64,000 nucleotides of DNA from Polaribacter septentrionalilitoris. Lineage in GTDB: Bacteria > Bacteroidota > Bacteroidia > Flavobacteriales > Flavobacteriaceae. Position numbers and translations under genes: made by a program. The stretch covers positions 1-64,000 of the forward strand of contig NZ_VRMJ01000028.1 in NCBI RefSeq assembly GCF_009832745.1, read 5' to 3'. Under the pieces are notes generated by a model. It saw nothing but the letters and a program-made list of their open reading frames with translations. It did no database searches and was not told where the DNA came from. This document shows, piece by piece, positions 1 to 9,217 of this stretch (positions are counted from its first letter, which is position 1; each line of letters begins with the position of its first letter).

Positions 1-89
1 TTAAAACAACTAATAAATACAACCTAAAACAACTTCTCAATGAACTAATCCTCGCTCTAAAAACTATTTGTTTTTTCGCTTAGCGGGTG
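1..89 (-). other. 5' leader of an RNA or gene lying off the left edge, possibly an rRNA operon
   Basis: Read on the minus strand, this stretch lies just downstream of a full promoter at 90-119 and has no start codon with a plausible reading frame before the edge. It contains GTTCATTGAGAAGTTGTTTTA, which resembles the boxA-type antitermination leader found ahead of flavobacterial 16S rRNA genes. The initial transcribed bases (CACCCGCT) resemble those of the tRNA-Asp transcript later in the window (CATCCGCT). That it is an rRNA leader is inference; a tRNA or other stable RNA is also possible. Confidence 0.4.
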
Positions 90-119
90 CAAATATACAA
101 CCCATTTTTAATCTCACAA
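90..119 (-). promoter_or_regulatory. Bacteroidota-type promoter, minus strand
   Basis: On the minus strand TTG (119-117) is followed after 19 bases by TATATTTG (97-90), a perfect match to the Bacteroidota -33/-7 consensus. It has the same form and spacing as the tRNA-Asp promoter at 46045-46074. It must serve something to the left of the window. Confidence 0.75.
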
Positions 120-344
120 GTCTTTTTAGCATCTTTTTTTATTTATTCTTAAATTCTATTTTAACTCCCTTATTAATCGCCACTTATACCTGTAAGTTTT
201 TTATGGTTTATTTAATAACTTATACAAGTTATAAACCAAACTACCATTCCCAAATAATTATTGGGTGTAAATTATTATTGATTTATAAAACTTTTAATAC
301 GCTTTAAACGAATTAAATGTATTGCTTTTCAAAAAAATCTATTC

Positions 345-508
345 AATGGCTCGTGTTAGGGATTGAAACGGCATCCTTTTTATGATGAGTTACAATCCAT
401 ACTTCTTAATGATCAAAATATTTTATTAAGCTATGAGATTCTGAAATAAATCAGACATAAAAAGATATAGTGAAAAGCCCGACCTGACCTTAGGAAGGTA
501 ACACCAAA
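345..508 (+). ncRNA. Structured intergenic element, copy A of a dispersed family; possible ncRNA
   Basis: The ends GTGTTA (353-358) and TAACAC (499-504) can pair to close the element, and an inner hairpin ACCTT-AGG-AAGGT lies at 487-499. Between them are GGGATTGAAACGGCATCCTT and AAAGATATAGTGAAAAGCCC. A second copy on the other strand at 51277-51360 has the same blocks but closes with GCGTTA/TAACGC, a compensatory change. It could be an independent RNA (a flavobacterial 6S-like RNA is one possibility) or a mobile repeat. No protein gene is credible in 1-593. Confidence 0.5.
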
Positions 509-538
509 ATAATCCTTATTAATAAGTACATATATATA

Positions 539-569
539 TTGTATGAAAAATTGTTTTCTAATATCTTTG
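539..569 (+). promoter_or_regulatory. Promoter of the thrS-infC-rpmI-rplT operon
   Basis: TTG (539-541), 20 bases, then TATCTTTG (562-569) matches the Bacteroidota promoter consensus fully. Transcription would start near 576, leaving a leader of about 18 bases before the thrS ATG at 594. Confidence 0.8.
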
Positions 570-593
570 CAGCCTCAAAATAATTTACATTAA

Positions 594-2534
594 ATGATTA
601 AAATTACTTTACCTGACGGAAGTATTAAGGAGTTTGCAAAAAACAGCACTCCTATAGATGTAGCTAAAAGCATTAGTGAAGGATTGGCAAGAAACGTAAT
701 TTCTGCGAATTTTAACGGTACAACTGTTGAAACCACTACTCCATTAACCTCAGATGGTTCTTTAGTTTTATACACATTTAATGATGATGGTGGTAAAAAA
801 GCTTTTTGGCATAGCTCTGCGCATGTTTTAGCTGAAGCTATTTTAAGTTTTCATCCTAATGCAAAACTAACTATTGGTCCTGCAATTGACAATGGGTTCT
901 ATTATGACTTAGATTTAGGTGATAAAACCATATCTGAAAAAGACTTTGATGCTATCGAGAAAAAATTTCTTGAAATAGCACGTGGAAAACACGAGTTTAA
1001 AATGCGTGAAGTTTCTAAAGCAGATGCTTTAGCTAAATACCAAAAAGAAAATAACGAATACAAAGTTGAATTGATTGAAAATTTAACTGATGGAGACATC
1101 ACGTTTTGTGACCACAGTAATTTCACTGATTTATGTAGAGGAGGACACATTCCAAATACAGGCATTATAAAAGCTGTGAAAATCATGAATGTTGCTGGTG
1201 CGTATTGGCGTGGTGATGAGAAGAATAATCAGTTGACACGTGTTTATGGAATTTCTTTCCCGAAACAAAAAATGTTGAAAGAGTATTTAGAACTTTTAGA
1301 AGAGGCAAAAAAACGAGATCACAGAAAATTAGGTAAAGAATTAGAATTGTTTACTTTCTCTCAAAAAGTAGGTCAAGGTTTGCCTTTGTGGTTGCCAAAA
1401 GGAGCTGCCTTACGTGCTCGTTTGGAAAACTTCTTAAAAGCTGCTCAGAAAAAAGCAGGGTACGAAATGGTAATGACTCCTCATATTGGACAGAAAGAAT
1501 TGTATGTTACCTCTGGGCATTATGAAAAATATGGAGAAGATAGTTTTCAAGCGATAAAAACTCCTAAAATGGATGAGGAGTTTTTATTAAAACCAATGAA
1601 CTGTCCACATCACTGTGAAGTTTACAACTTTAAACCTTATTCTTATAAAGATTTACCAAAACGATTTGCAGAATTTGGAACAGTTTATAGATACGAACAA
1701 AGTGGAGAACTACATGGGCTAACTCGTGTTAGAGGGTTTACACAAGATGATGCACATATCTTCTGTACTCCAGAACAATTGGATCAAGAATTTAAAGATG
1801 TTATTGATTTAGTATTATATGTATTTGGTTCTTTAGGTTTTGAAGATTTTACCGCACAAGTTTCTATTAGAGATATGGAAAACTTGGATAAATATATAGG
1901 TGATATTGAAACTTGGGAAATTGCTGAACAAGCAATTATTAATGCAGCAACAGATAAAGGCTTGAATTTTGTGATAGAAGAAGGTGAAGCTGCTTTTTAC
2001 GGACCAAAATTAGACTTCATGGTAAAAGATGCTTTAGGAAGAAGCTGGCAATTAGGTACAATTCAAGTTGATTACAATTTACCAAAACGTTTTGATTTAA
2101 CTTACACAGGATCTGACAACCAATCTCACAGACCTGTAATGATTCACAGAGCACCATTTGGCTCTATGGAGCGTTTTATTGCGGTATTACTTGAACATAC
2201 AGGTGGAAATTTCCCACTTTGGCTAACACCAGATCAAGTTATTATACTGCCAATCAGTGAGAAATATCAAAATTATACAGAAAAAGTTTTAGAATCGCTA
2301 GAAAATTCCGAAATTCGCGCCCTCGTAGATGACAGAAGTGAAAAAACTGGACGTAAGATTCGTGATGCAGAAGTGAGTAAAATCCCATTTATGGTGATTG
2401 TTGGAGAGAAAGAAGAGCAAGATGGCACAGTTTCTGTTAGAAAACACGGTGAAGGAGATTTAGGAACTTTTACCATAGAAGAGTTTAAATCTTTAATAAA
2501 AGAGGAAGAAAGTAAAACTTTGAAGAAATTTTAA
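594..2534 (+). CDS. thrS: Threonyl-tRNA synthetase
   Basis: Charges tRNA-Thr with threonine in the cytoplasm. The 646 residues match the usual full length. Domains in order: an N-terminal TGS domain (about 1-60), the second additional (editing) domain with the HSSAH motif near residue 70 and CDHSN/CRGGH motifs near 165-180, the class II catalytic core with MNCPHH (motif around 330) and [13 protein letters not shown] (motif 2), motif 3 [11 protein letters not shown], and the C-terminal anticodon-binding domain. The start is fixed by the promoter 25 bases upstream and by the normal TGS N-terminus. It leads an operon with infC, rpmI and rplT, a classic translation cluster. Confidence 0.98.
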   Translation: MIKITLPDGSIKEFAKNSTPIDVAKSISEGLARNVISANFNGTTVETTTPLTSDGSLVLYTFNDDGGKKAFWHSSAHVLAEAILSFHPNAKLTIGPAIDNGFYYDLDLGDKTISEKDFDAIEKKFLEIARGKHEFKMREVSKADALAKYQKENNEYKVELIENLTDGDITFCDHSNFTDLCRGGHIPNTGIIKAVKIMNVAGAYWRGDEKNNQLTRVYGISFPKQKMLKEYLELLEEAKKRDHRKLGKELELFTFSQKVGQGLPLWLPKGAALRARLENFLKAAQKKAGYEMVMTPHIGQKELYVTSGHYEKYGEDSFQAIKTPKMDEEFLLKPMNCPHHCEVYNFKPYSYKDLPKRFAEFGTVYRYEQSGELHGLTRVRGFTQDDAHIFCTPEQLDQEFKDVIDLVLYVFGSLGFEDFTAQVSIRDMENLDKYIGDIETWEIAEQAIINAATDKGLNFVIEEGEAAFYGPKLDFMVKDALGRSWQLGTIQVDYNLPKRFDLTYTGSDNQSHRPVMIHRAPFGSMERFIAVLLEHTGGNFPLWLTPDQVIILPISEKYQNYTEKVLESLENSEIRALVDDRSEKTGRKIRDAEVSKIPFMVIVGEKEEQDGTVSVRKHGEGDLGTFTIEEFKSLIKEEESKTLKKF

Positions 2535-2567
2535 TTAAATTTGAATTTCGTCAAGAAAAAAATAAGC

Positions 2568-2582
2568 GACTGGAAATCAGTC
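2568..2582 (+). promoter_or_regulatory. Small hairpin in the thrS-infC spacer
   Basis: GACTG (2568-2572) and CAGTC (2578-2582) enclose a five-base loop GAAAT in the short, AT-rich spacer ahead of infC. The position, about 25 bases before the unusual infC start, would suit a control element for initiation factor synthesis. Without comparative data it may be chance. Confidence 0.3.
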
Positions 2583-2608
2583 ATAAGTTAAATTTAAATT
2601 TATAAGTC

Positions 2609-3169
2609 ATAGCAATTAGAAGAAGCAGGTCTAGAAGACCACTAAGAGTAATCAAAGAGGATCAACACAGAATTAACGACAAAATCAAATATGTTGATGA
2701 AGTTCGTGTAGTTGGCGATAACGTTGAAGTTGGTGTATATCCGTTAGCGAAAGCTAAGGAAATGGCCAGAGAACAAGAGTTAGATTTGGTTGAGATATCA
2801 CCAAAAGCTAAACCTCCTGTTTGTAAAATTATTGATTACAAGAAATTCTTGTATGAGCAAAAGAAACGTGAAAAAGCTTTAAAGTCTAAAGCAACAAAAG
2901 TGACTATTAAAGAAATACGTTTTGGACCTCAAACAGATGAGCATGATTATGAGTTTAAAAAGAAACATGCAATTAAGTTCTTACAAGATGGAGCTAAATT
3001 AAAAGCATTTGTATTTTTTAAAGGAAGGTCAATTATCTTTAAAGAGCAAGGTCAAATTTTATTATTAAAATTAGCCCAAGAACTTGAAGAATATGGTAAA
3101 GTGGAGCAATTACCAAAGTTAGAAGGTAAACGTATGATTATGTTTATCGCTCCAAAAAAGACAAAATAA
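2609..3169 (+). CDS. infC: Translation initiation factor IF-3 (rare AUA start)
   Basis: IF-3 binds the 30S subunit, keeps it apart from the 50S and checks start-codon pairing. An in-frame ATG at 2762 would delete most of the N-terminal domain, but the frame stays open upstream and encodes family-typical sequence ([13 protein letters not shown], then [11 protein letters not shown]). A TAA at 2603-2605 closes the frame, so the only codons available near the N-terminus are GTC, ATA (2609) and ATT (2615). ATA followed by AIRR gives the standard flavobacterial N-terminus and 186 residues. The C-terminal domain includes the [16 protein letters not shown] region. Use of a poor start codon is known for infC of other bacteria, where it lets IF-3 control its own synthesis. 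Confidence 0.93.
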   Translation: MAIRRSRSRRPLRVIKEDQHRINDKIKYVDEVRVVGDNVEVGVYPLAKAKEMAREQELDLVEISPKAKPPVCKIIDYKKFLYEQKKREKALKSKATKVTIKEIRFGPQTDEHDYEFKKKHAIKFLQDGAKLKAFVFFKGRSIIFKEQGQILLLKLAQELEEYGKVEQLPKLEGKRMIMFIAPKKTK

Positions 3170-3245
3170 CAAGTCTATAAAATCAGTTTTTTACTGATGA
3201 CGTAGTTTGATATAAAATTAAGCAAGTAGTTAAAACGAAGGAGAG

Positions 3246-3443
3246 ATGCCTAAAATGAAAACAAAATCTAGTGCTAAGAAACGATTTAAAGTTACTGGTA
3301 CTGGTAAATTAAAAAGAAAGCACGCGTTTAAAAGTCACATCTTAACAAAGAAGTCTAAAAAACGTAAGTTAAAGTTAACTCATGATACTTTAGTACACAA
3401 GTCTGATGAAGCTAACATTAAACAACAATTAAACTTGAAATAA
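3246..3443 (+). CDS. rpmI: 50S ribosomal protein L35
   Basis: A 65-residue, very lysine-rich protein with the L35 signature [20 protein letters not shown] at its N-terminus. It binds 23S rRNA in the large subunit. An AAGGAG sequence lies at 3238-3243, only two bases before the ATG, which is unusual for this group where such sites are generally missing. It lies between infC and rplT as in most bacteria. Confidence 0.98.
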   Translation: MPKMKTKSSAKKRFKVTGTGKLKRKHAFKSHILTKKSKKRKLKLTHDTLVHKSDEANIKQQLNLK

Positions 3444-3536
3444 GTTTAACAAGGGAATTTAATTATTAACCATGGAGTTAGGCAAAAATAGAAAGTATTC
3501 TTTAATGAATCGCCTACTACAAAACACATTGAAATT

Positions 3537-3881
3537 ATGCCAAGATCAGTAAATTCAGTAGCTTCAAGAAATAGAAGAAAAAAAATCTTGAAAGCAGCAA
3601 AAGGTTACTTTGGAAGACGTAAAAACGTTTACACAGTAGCAAAAAATGCGGTTGAAAAAGGTATGCTATACGCATACAGAGACCGTAAAAACAATAAGAG
3701 AAACTTCCGTTCTTTATGGATTACGCGTATTAACGCAGCAGCCCGCTTACACGGAATGTCTTACTCTCAGTTTATGGGAAAAGTGAAAGCTAATAACATC
3801 GAATTAAACCGTAAGGTTTTAGCAGATTTAGCTGTAAACAACCCAGAAGCTTTTAAGGCAGTTGTAGAAAAAATAAAATAA
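3537..3881 (+). CDS. rplT: 50S ribosomal protein L20
   Basis: A 114-residue basic protein of normal L20 length, starting [18 protein letters not shown] and containing the conserved [19 protein letters not shown] and [15 protein letters not shown] segments. L20 is an early-assembly 23S rRNA-binding protein and, in several bacteria, represses its own operon by binding the leader; here a 93-base spacer after rpmI could carry such a site but none is recognisable. The operon ends at the terminator right after it. Confidence 0.98.
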   Translation: MPRSVNSVASRNRRKKILKAAKGYFGRRKNVYTVAKNAVEKGMLYAYRDRKNNKRNFRSLWITRINAAARLHGMSYSQFMGKVKANNIELNRKVLADLAVNNPEAFKAVVEKIK

Positions 3882-3904
3882 ATAATAATACTTGCTTATA
3901 AAAA

Positions 3905-3933
3905 AACCCAAACATTTTGTTTGGGTTTTTTTT
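3905..3933 (+). terminator. Intrinsic terminator after rplT
   Basis: AACCCAAAC (3905-3913), a five-base loop, GTTTGGGTT (3919-3927) and a run of T. It ends the thrS-rplT operon. Confidence 0.92.
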
Positions 3934-3962
3934 ATAAATTTACATTTCTAAACTATTCTACA

Positions 3963-4559
3963 ATGAAATTTTACACAACCACAATATTTTTACTTTTTAT
4001 CTCATTAACTTTTGCTCAAGAAACTACTGAAGAATCAAACTCTATTGAGAGTCAATTTGATAAAATATTCAGAACCTCTACCACTTACAAACCTAAAGAC
4101 ACTCCCAAAAGATACAAAGTAATTGATATTCAAAAATACATATCATTAAAAGAAAATGTCTTGGATTCGTTAAAATCTTCTATCAAAATTATTTCAGAAA
4201 AAGAAAACCTTCTAAAAACTGAAAGAGATAACATTTCTAAAACCAAAGATTTACTATCTAAAACAAAATCAGATTTAGATATTGCGCTGCAAAAAGAAAA
4301 TTCCATTTCTTTATTTGGTATACATCTTAGTAAAAGTTCATATAACCTAATTTTATGGTCAATAATTATACTAATGCTAACAGGCTTATTTTACTTTATA
4401 TTTAAGTATACAAGAAGTAACGTTTTAACTAAAGAAGCTCAAGATAATTTATTAGATGTTGAACAACAATTTGAGCAACACAGAAAAAAATCTCTTGAAA
4501 GAGAGCAAAAATTGAGGAGGCAACTTCAAGACGAAATCAACAAACAAAGAAATAGTTAA
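3963..4559 (+). CDS. Membrane protein with signal peptide and coiled coils, function unknown
   Basis: 198 residues. The ATG at 3963 gives a clean signal peptide (KFYTTTIFLLFISLTFAQ); a longer frame from a TTG at 3921 would start inside the rplT terminator and is rejected. After cleavage come a short polar region, a coiled-coil stretch (about residues 65-115), one transmembrane helix (LILWSIIILMLTGLFYFIF, about 133-151) and a second charged coiled coil rich in E, Q, K and R to the C-terminus. A TTG (3921-3923) spaced 17 bases from TACATTTC (3941-3948) may be its promoter, partly inside the preceding terminator. No enzymatic motif is visible; a scaffold or envelope role is only a guess. Confidence 0.8.
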   Translation: MKFYTTTIFLLFISLTFAQETTEESNSIESQFDKIFRTSTTYKPKDTPKRYKVIDIQKYISLKENVLDSLKSSIKIISEKENLLKTERDNISKTKDLLSKTKSDLDIALQKENSISLFGIHLSKSSYNLILWSIIILMLTGLFYFIFKYTRSNVLTKEAQDNLLDVEQQFEQHRKKSLEREQKLRRQLQDEINKQRNS

Positions 4560-4696
4560 ACCTTAACTATTTACAGCTAATATATTCTCAATATATTTCA
4601 AATTATACTGATGATTTTGCAATAGAACTTAATATATTAGTTTTATTTTTAAAGGTTTAACAAAATAATATTTAACAAATAAATGAACTCTGTTTT

Positions 4697-4728
4697 TTGG
4701 CTTTTTTAATAGTATTTAACTATATTAT
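4697..4728 (+). promoter_or_regulatory. Possible promoter of the glycogen cluster
   Basis: TTG (4697-4699), 21 bases, then TATATTAT (4721-4728), which matches six of the eight -7 positions. Transcription would begin about 33 bases before the ATG at 4768. The 4560-4767 gap holds nothing else recognisable. Confidence 0.4.
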
Positions 4729-4767
4729 GAGTTCAAATCAACCAACAATTTAAACTTCAAATTATTT

Positions 4768-5973
4768 ATGAAAGCCCTTTTTTTTACCAGAGAATTCCCT
4801 CCTTATGTCTATGGTGGTGCTGGTGTTCATGTTGAATATCTTGCAGCAGAATTAGCCAAACTTATCGATATTGATGTACGTTGTTTTGGGGATCAAAATG
4901 ACAGTAGTGAAAATCTAACTGTAAAAGGCTTTCCTTATGAAAACCCACTTTTTGACAATACTGATGATAAATTAAAAGCGGTTTTTAAAACACTTAGCAC
5001 AGGGCTTCATATGAATGCTGAAGCAATTGATGCAGACGTTGTGCACTGCCACACCTGGTATGCCCACTTTGCTGGTATTGTTGCTAAATTATGCTACGGA
5101 ATTCCTTTAGTAATTACAACTCATTCTTTAGAGCCTTTACGCCCTTGGAAAAGAGAACAATTAGGTCGTGGTTACGACGCTTCTTCTTGGGTTGAAAAAA
5201 CAGCAATAGAAATGGCAGATGCTTTAATTGCTGTTTCTGAAGAAACAAAAGAAGATGTGTTAAAACATTTTGATGTTGATGAAAAGAAAGTAAAAGTAAT
5301 ATACAATGGTATTAATCTACAACAATATGTAAAAACTTCTGAAACCGACACTCTAGACGAATATGGTGTTGATAAAAACAAACCTTATGTTCTTTTTGTG
5401 GGAAGAATAACTAGACAGAAGGGAATTATCCATTTAGTAAATGCTATTAAATATATAGATCCAGATACTCAAATTGTGCTTTGTGCTGGTGCTCCAGACA
5501 CAGAAGAAATTGGTAAAGAAATGGAAGATGCAGTAAACAAAGTTAAAAAGACTCGTAAAAATGTAATCTGGATTGATAAAATGGTTACAAAAGAAGAAAT
5601 TATTCAACTATATTCTCATGCAGATGTTTTCTGTTGTCCTTCGATTTATGAGCCTTTTGGAATCATAAACATAGAAGCGATGGCCTGTGACACTGCTGTA
5701 GTTGCTAGTGCTGTTGGAGGAATTAAAGAAGTTGTTGTTGATGGTGAAACAGGTATTTTAGTTCCTGTAGAACAACAAGGCTCAGCACCATTTGAACCTG
5801 TTAATCCAGATAAATTTGCCAGAGACTTAGCAGAAGGAGTAAATACATTAATTAATAATCCAGAATTAAGAAACACCATGGCTAAAAAGGGCCGTAAAAG
5901 AGTGGAAGACTATTTTGACTGGATATCCATTGCAAAACAAGTAGAAGAACTATACAAATCCTTAAAAAAATAA
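4768..5973 (+). CDS. GT4 glycogen synthase / maltose-1-phosphate synthase (GlgA-GlgM type)
   Basis: 401 residues, the length of actinobacterial-type GlgA/GlgM rather than the 480-residue classical GlgA. It has the GT-B fold: N-terminal TREFPPYVYGGAGVHVE, where the glycine-rich loop binds acceptor, HCHTWYAHFAG near 92, FVGRITRQKGI at the start of the second domain, and the EPFGIINIE nucleotide-sugar motif (E-x7-E). It uses ADP-glucose made by the neighbouring GlgC. In mycobacteria the homologous GlgM joins ADP-glucose to glucose-1-phosphate to make maltose-1-phosphate, the substrate of GlgE; the adjacent glgE and maltokinase favour that role here, but direct glucan elongation cannot be excluded. 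Four bases separate it from glgC. Confidence 0.88.
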   Translation: MKALFFTREFPPYVYGGAGVHVEYLAAELAKLIDIDVRCFGDQNDSSENLTVKGFPYENPLFDNTDDKLKAVFKTLSTGLHMNAEAIDADVVHCHTWYAHFAGIVAKLCYGIPLVITTHSLEPLRPWKREQLGRGYDASSWVEKTAIEMADALIAVSEETKEDVLKHFDVDEKKVKVIYNGINLQQYVKTSETDTLDEYGVDKNKPYVLFVGRITRQKGIIHLVNAIKYIDPDTQIVLCAGAPDTEEIGKEMEDAVNKVKKTRKNVIWIDKMVTKEEIIQLYSHADVFCCPSIYEPFGIINIEAMACDTAVVASAVGGIKEVVVDGETGILVPVEQQGSAPFEPVNPDKFARDLAEGVNTLINNPELRNTMAKKGRKRVEDYFDWISIAKQVEELYKSLKK

Positions 5974-5977
5974 CTAA

Positions 5978-7243
5978 ATGATTAACAATAAAGTACTCGG
6001 AATTATCCTAGGTGGAGGACAAGGATCAAGATTATATCCATTAACAAAAGATAGATCTAAACCTGCTGTACCAATTGCTGGTAAATATAGATTAGTAGAT
6101 ATTCCTATTTCAAATTGTATCAATTCAGATATTAAAAGGATGTATGTATTAACACAGTTTAATTCAGCTTCTTTAAATGCACATATAAAAAATACCTATC
6201 ACTTTAGTTTTTTTAGTTCTGCTTTTGTAGATGTATTAGCAGCAGAACAAACCATTCATAGTGACAAGTGGTTCCAAGGAACAGCAGATGCTGTTAGACA
6301 AAGTATGCATCACTTTTTACAAAATGATTTTGAATATGCTTTAATTCTTTCTGGTGACCAATTGTATCAAATGGATTTTAATGATATGATTCAAAAACAC
6401 GAAGAAAGTGGAGCTGAAATTTCAATAGCTACATATCCTGTTAACGCCAAAGACGCTACTTCTTTTGGGTTATTAAAAACAAATGATGAAAATATTATTA
6501 CTTCTTTCATCGAAAAACCAGGAGCAGAATTATTACCAGATTGGACTTCTGATGTGGGTGATGAAATGAAAGCTCAAGGCAGAGATTATCTCGCATCAAT
6601 GGGTATATATATTTTCAATAGAAATTTATTGAAAAAGTTGATGGAAAACCCTGATACTAATGACTTTGGTGGAGAAATTATACCTCAGGCTATTGAAAAC
6701 CACAAAACATTAAGCTATCAATATGAAGGTTATTGGGAAGATATTGGAAATATAGATTCTTTCTTTGAAGCAAACATCGGTTTAACAGATGATGTTCCTC
6801 AATTTGATTTATACAATGAAAAAGGTATTTACACCAGAGCACGTATTTTACCAACATCAAAAATATCTGGTTCTATTTTAAACAAAGCCGTTATTGGTGA
6901 TGGTTGTATCATTCAAGCAGAAAAAATTGAACGATCTGTAATTGGCATCCGTTCTAGAATTGGTAAAAACTCTTTAATTTCTAATACCTATATGATGGGT
7001 AATGACTTTTATGAAAGCCTAGAAGAAGTTGCCAAAAACAATATAGATATTATGATGGGAATTGGAGATAGATGCTATATTCATAACTGTATTGTAGACA
7101 AAAACTGTAGAATTGGAGATGATGTAAGAATTAATGGCGGTACTCATATAAAAGATACTGAAACTGATACTTATATGGTGAAAGATGGAATTGTTGTTAT
7201 CAAAAAAGATGCAACTATTGCTAAAGGAACTATCATCGGATAA
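5978..7243 (+). CDS. glgC: Glucose-1-phosphate adenylyltransferase (ADP-glucose pyrophosphorylase)
   Basis: Makes ADP-glucose from glucose-1-phosphate and ATP, the first committed step of glucan storage. The 421 residues show the nucleotidyltransferase motif GGGQGSRLYPLTKDRSKPAV (13-32), KYRLVDIPISNCINS, the substrate site FIEKPG near 180 and a C-terminal left-handed beta-helix with hexapeptide-like repeats (about 295-421). It is co-transcribed with the glycosyltransferase upstream (gap 4 bases) and glgE downstream (gap 33 bases). Confidence 0.96.
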   Translation: MINNKVLGIILGGGQGSRLYPLTKDRSKPAVPIAGKYRLVDIPISNCINSDIKRMYVLTQFNSASLNAHIKNTYHFSFFSSAFVDVLAAEQTIHSDKWFQGTADAVRQSMHHFLQNDFEYALILSGDQLYQMDFNDMIQKHEESGAEISIATYPVNAKDATSFGLLKTNDENIITSFIEKPGAELLPDWTSDVGDEMKAQGRDYLASMGIYIFNRNLLKKLMENPDTNDFGGEIIPQAIENHKTLSYQYEGYWEDIGNIDSFFEANIGLTDDVPQFDLYNEKGIYTRARILPTSKISGSILNKAVIGDGCIIQAEKIERSVIGIRSRIGKNSLISNTYMMGNDFYESLEEVAKNNIDIMMGIGDRCYIHNCIVDKNCRIGDDVRINGGTHIKDTETDTYMVKDGIVVIKKDATIAKGTIIG

Positions 7244-7276
7244 TCACTTTTTTATTTTCAAAAATTAACTAAACTA

Positions 7277-9214
7277 ATGCAAAATCAAAGTAGAATTGTA
7301 GTAGAAAATGTTGCTCCACAAATAAATTGTGGTAATGTCTTTATTAAAAGAGTTCTTGATGAAATAGTAAATATAAGTGCAGATGTTTTAATTGATGGGC
7401 ATGATGTTCTTCAAGCTGCTGTTCATTACAAGCACGAAAGCGATAATGACTGGTCTGAATTAAGAATGACTCCAACTTTTAATGATGAATATGCTGCTAG
7501 TTTTCAAGTAACAAAACAAGGTTTTTATTCTTATAAAGTTGAAGGTTGGGTAGATTATGCCTTAAACTGGCAACATGGAATTGAGCGTAAAATTGATGAT
7601 TATCAGCACGTAAATTCAGAACTTTTAGAAGGAGCAGAAATAATTCAGGTAATTATTGATAGTGTTCCTGCAGAAGACAAAGATTACTTGTTGCATTTAA
7701 TCTATATTTTTAAAAACTCAGAAACTTATAACGAAGCCATTAAAGAAGCCGTTTCAGAGAGGTTAACTACTGTTTTTAAAAATAATCCAGATAAAATTCT
7801 ATCAACCTTTTCTAATGAATATCAAGTATACGTAGACCGTAAAAAGGCTAGGTTTTCTACTTGGTACGAATTTTTTCCAAGATCTGCATCAGAAGAAGAA
7901 GGTAAACACGGCACCTTTAATGACTGCCATCGATTGTTACCTAGAATTTCTAAAATGGGATTTGACACGTTGTACTTCCCTCCTGTTCATCCAATTGGTG
8001 AAGTAAACAGAAAAGGAAAAAATAATACTACAGTTGCTCAAGATGGTGATGTAGGTTCTGCCTGGGGAATTGGATCTAAACATGGAGGTCATAAAGATTT
8101 GCATCCACAATTAGGTAGCGTAGAAGATTTTAAAAACTTAATTGCTGCTGCAAAAGAATTAGATATTGAAATCGCAATGGATTATGCTTTACAAGCAGCT
8201 CCAGATCATCCATGGGTAACTGAACATCCAGATTGGTTTAAATGGAGACCAGATGGAACTGTGCAATACGCAGAAAATCCACCAAAAAAATACCAAGATA
8301 TTTTACCTATTTATTGGGAAAGCAAAGATTATAAAAACCTATGGCAAGAATGTTTAGATACTTTATTGTACTGGATTGATTGTGGAGTTAACGTTTTTAG
8401 AGTTGACAATCCACACACAAAGCCTTATTATTTTTGGAATTGGGTGATTACTGAAGTAAAAAAACAGCATCCAGATATTATCTTTTTGGCAGAAGCATTT
8501 ACCAAACCTAAAGTAATGCAACAATTGGCTAAGCAAGGTTATACGCAGTCATATACTTACTTTACTTGGAGAGATTCTAAACATGAGTTGATTGAATACA
8601 TGAACGATTTAACTCAAACAGAACAAAAAGAATATATGCAACCTAATTTCTGGCCAAACACACCAGATATTAATCCTTTTCATTTACAAGGAGCTCCAGA
8701 AAGCAAATATTTGCAACGCTATGCTTTGGCAGCAACCTTAAGTTCTAGTATCGGAATATACGGTCCTGTTTTTGAACAAATGATTAGCGAACCTATTCCT
8801 GGAAAAGAGGAATATTATATGTCTGAAAAATTTCAACTTTGTCATTACGATTGGTTCAAAGAAAATAAAGTAACTACTTTAATTTCTAAAATAAATCATA
8901 TTAGAAAAGAGAACGAATCTTTTCAACAAACCAATAATATTAAATTTGTAGAAACTGGTAACGATCAATTGATTGCATTTTATAAATGGAATAATGATAA
9001 AACTAACGAAACCTTAACCATTATAAGTTTAGATGCTTGGAACGCGCAAACAGGTTCTGTTCAATTACCATTACATGATTTAGGGATCAATCACGGGCAT
9101 AAAATTGAGGTTGTCGATTTGGTAACTAGAAATAGTTACAATTGGTATAACGAATGGAATTATGTAGAACTACATGCAACATTACCTTTTCATATCTTTA
9201 AAATCAACAAATAA
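7277..9214 (+). CDS. glgE: Alpha-1,4-glucan:maltose-1-phosphate maltosyltransferase
   Basis: Transfers maltosyl units from maltose-1-phosphate to the end of an alpha-1,4-glucan. 645 residues, GH13 subfamily 3 length. An N-terminal beta-sandwich (about 1-110) and helical region precede the (beta/alpha)8 barrel. Signature segments include FDTLYFPPVHPIGEVNRKG, VFRVDNPHTKPYYFWNW, containing the nucleophile Asp, and IIFLAEAFTKPK, containing the acid/base Glu. The RVDNPHTKP segment distinguishes GlgE from ordinary amylases. It is followed after three bases by the maltokinase gene, which supplies its substrate. Confidence 0.95.
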   Translation: MQNQSRIVVENVAPQINCGNVFIKRVLDEIVNISADVLIDGHDVLQAAVHYKHESDNDWSELRMTPTFNDEYAASFQVTKQGFYSYKVEGWVDYALNWQHGIERKIDDYQHVNSELLEGAEIIQVIIDSVPAEDKDYLLHLIYIFKNSETYNEAIKEAVSERLTTVFKNNPDKILSTFSNEYQVYVDRKKARFSTWYEFFPRSASEEEGKHGTFNDCHRLLPRISKMGFDTLYFPPVHPIGEVNRKGKNNTTVAQDGDVGSAWGIGSKHGGHKDLHPQLGSVEDFKNLIAAAKELDIEIAMDYALQAAPDHPWVTEHPDWFKWRPDGTVQYAENPPKKYQDILPIYWESKDYKNLWQECLDTLLYWIDCGVNVFRVDNPHTKPYYFWNWVITEVKKQHPDIIFLAEAFTKPKVMQQLAKQGYTQSYTYFTWRDSKHELIEYMNDLTQTEQKEYMQPNFWPNTPDINPFHLQGAPESKYLQRYALAATLSSSIGIYGPVFEQMISEPIPGKEEYYMSEKFQLCHYDWFKENKVTTLISKINHIRKENESFQQTNNIKFVETGNDQLIAFYKWNNDKTNETLTIISLDAWNAQTGSVQLPLHDLGINHGHKIEVVDLVTRNSYNWYNEWNYVELHATLPFHIFKINK

Positions 9215-9217
9215 TAT

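Noticed and set aside
68..307. Open frame of 79 codons near the left edge
   Set aside because: It crosses a minus-strand promoter, has low-complexity hydrophobic content and no promoter or family resemblance.
345..390. GGGATTGAAAC resembling the 3' end of a CRISPR repeat
   Set aside because: There is only one copy here and no regularly spaced repeats; the sequence belongs to the dispersed structured element with another full copy at 51277-51360.
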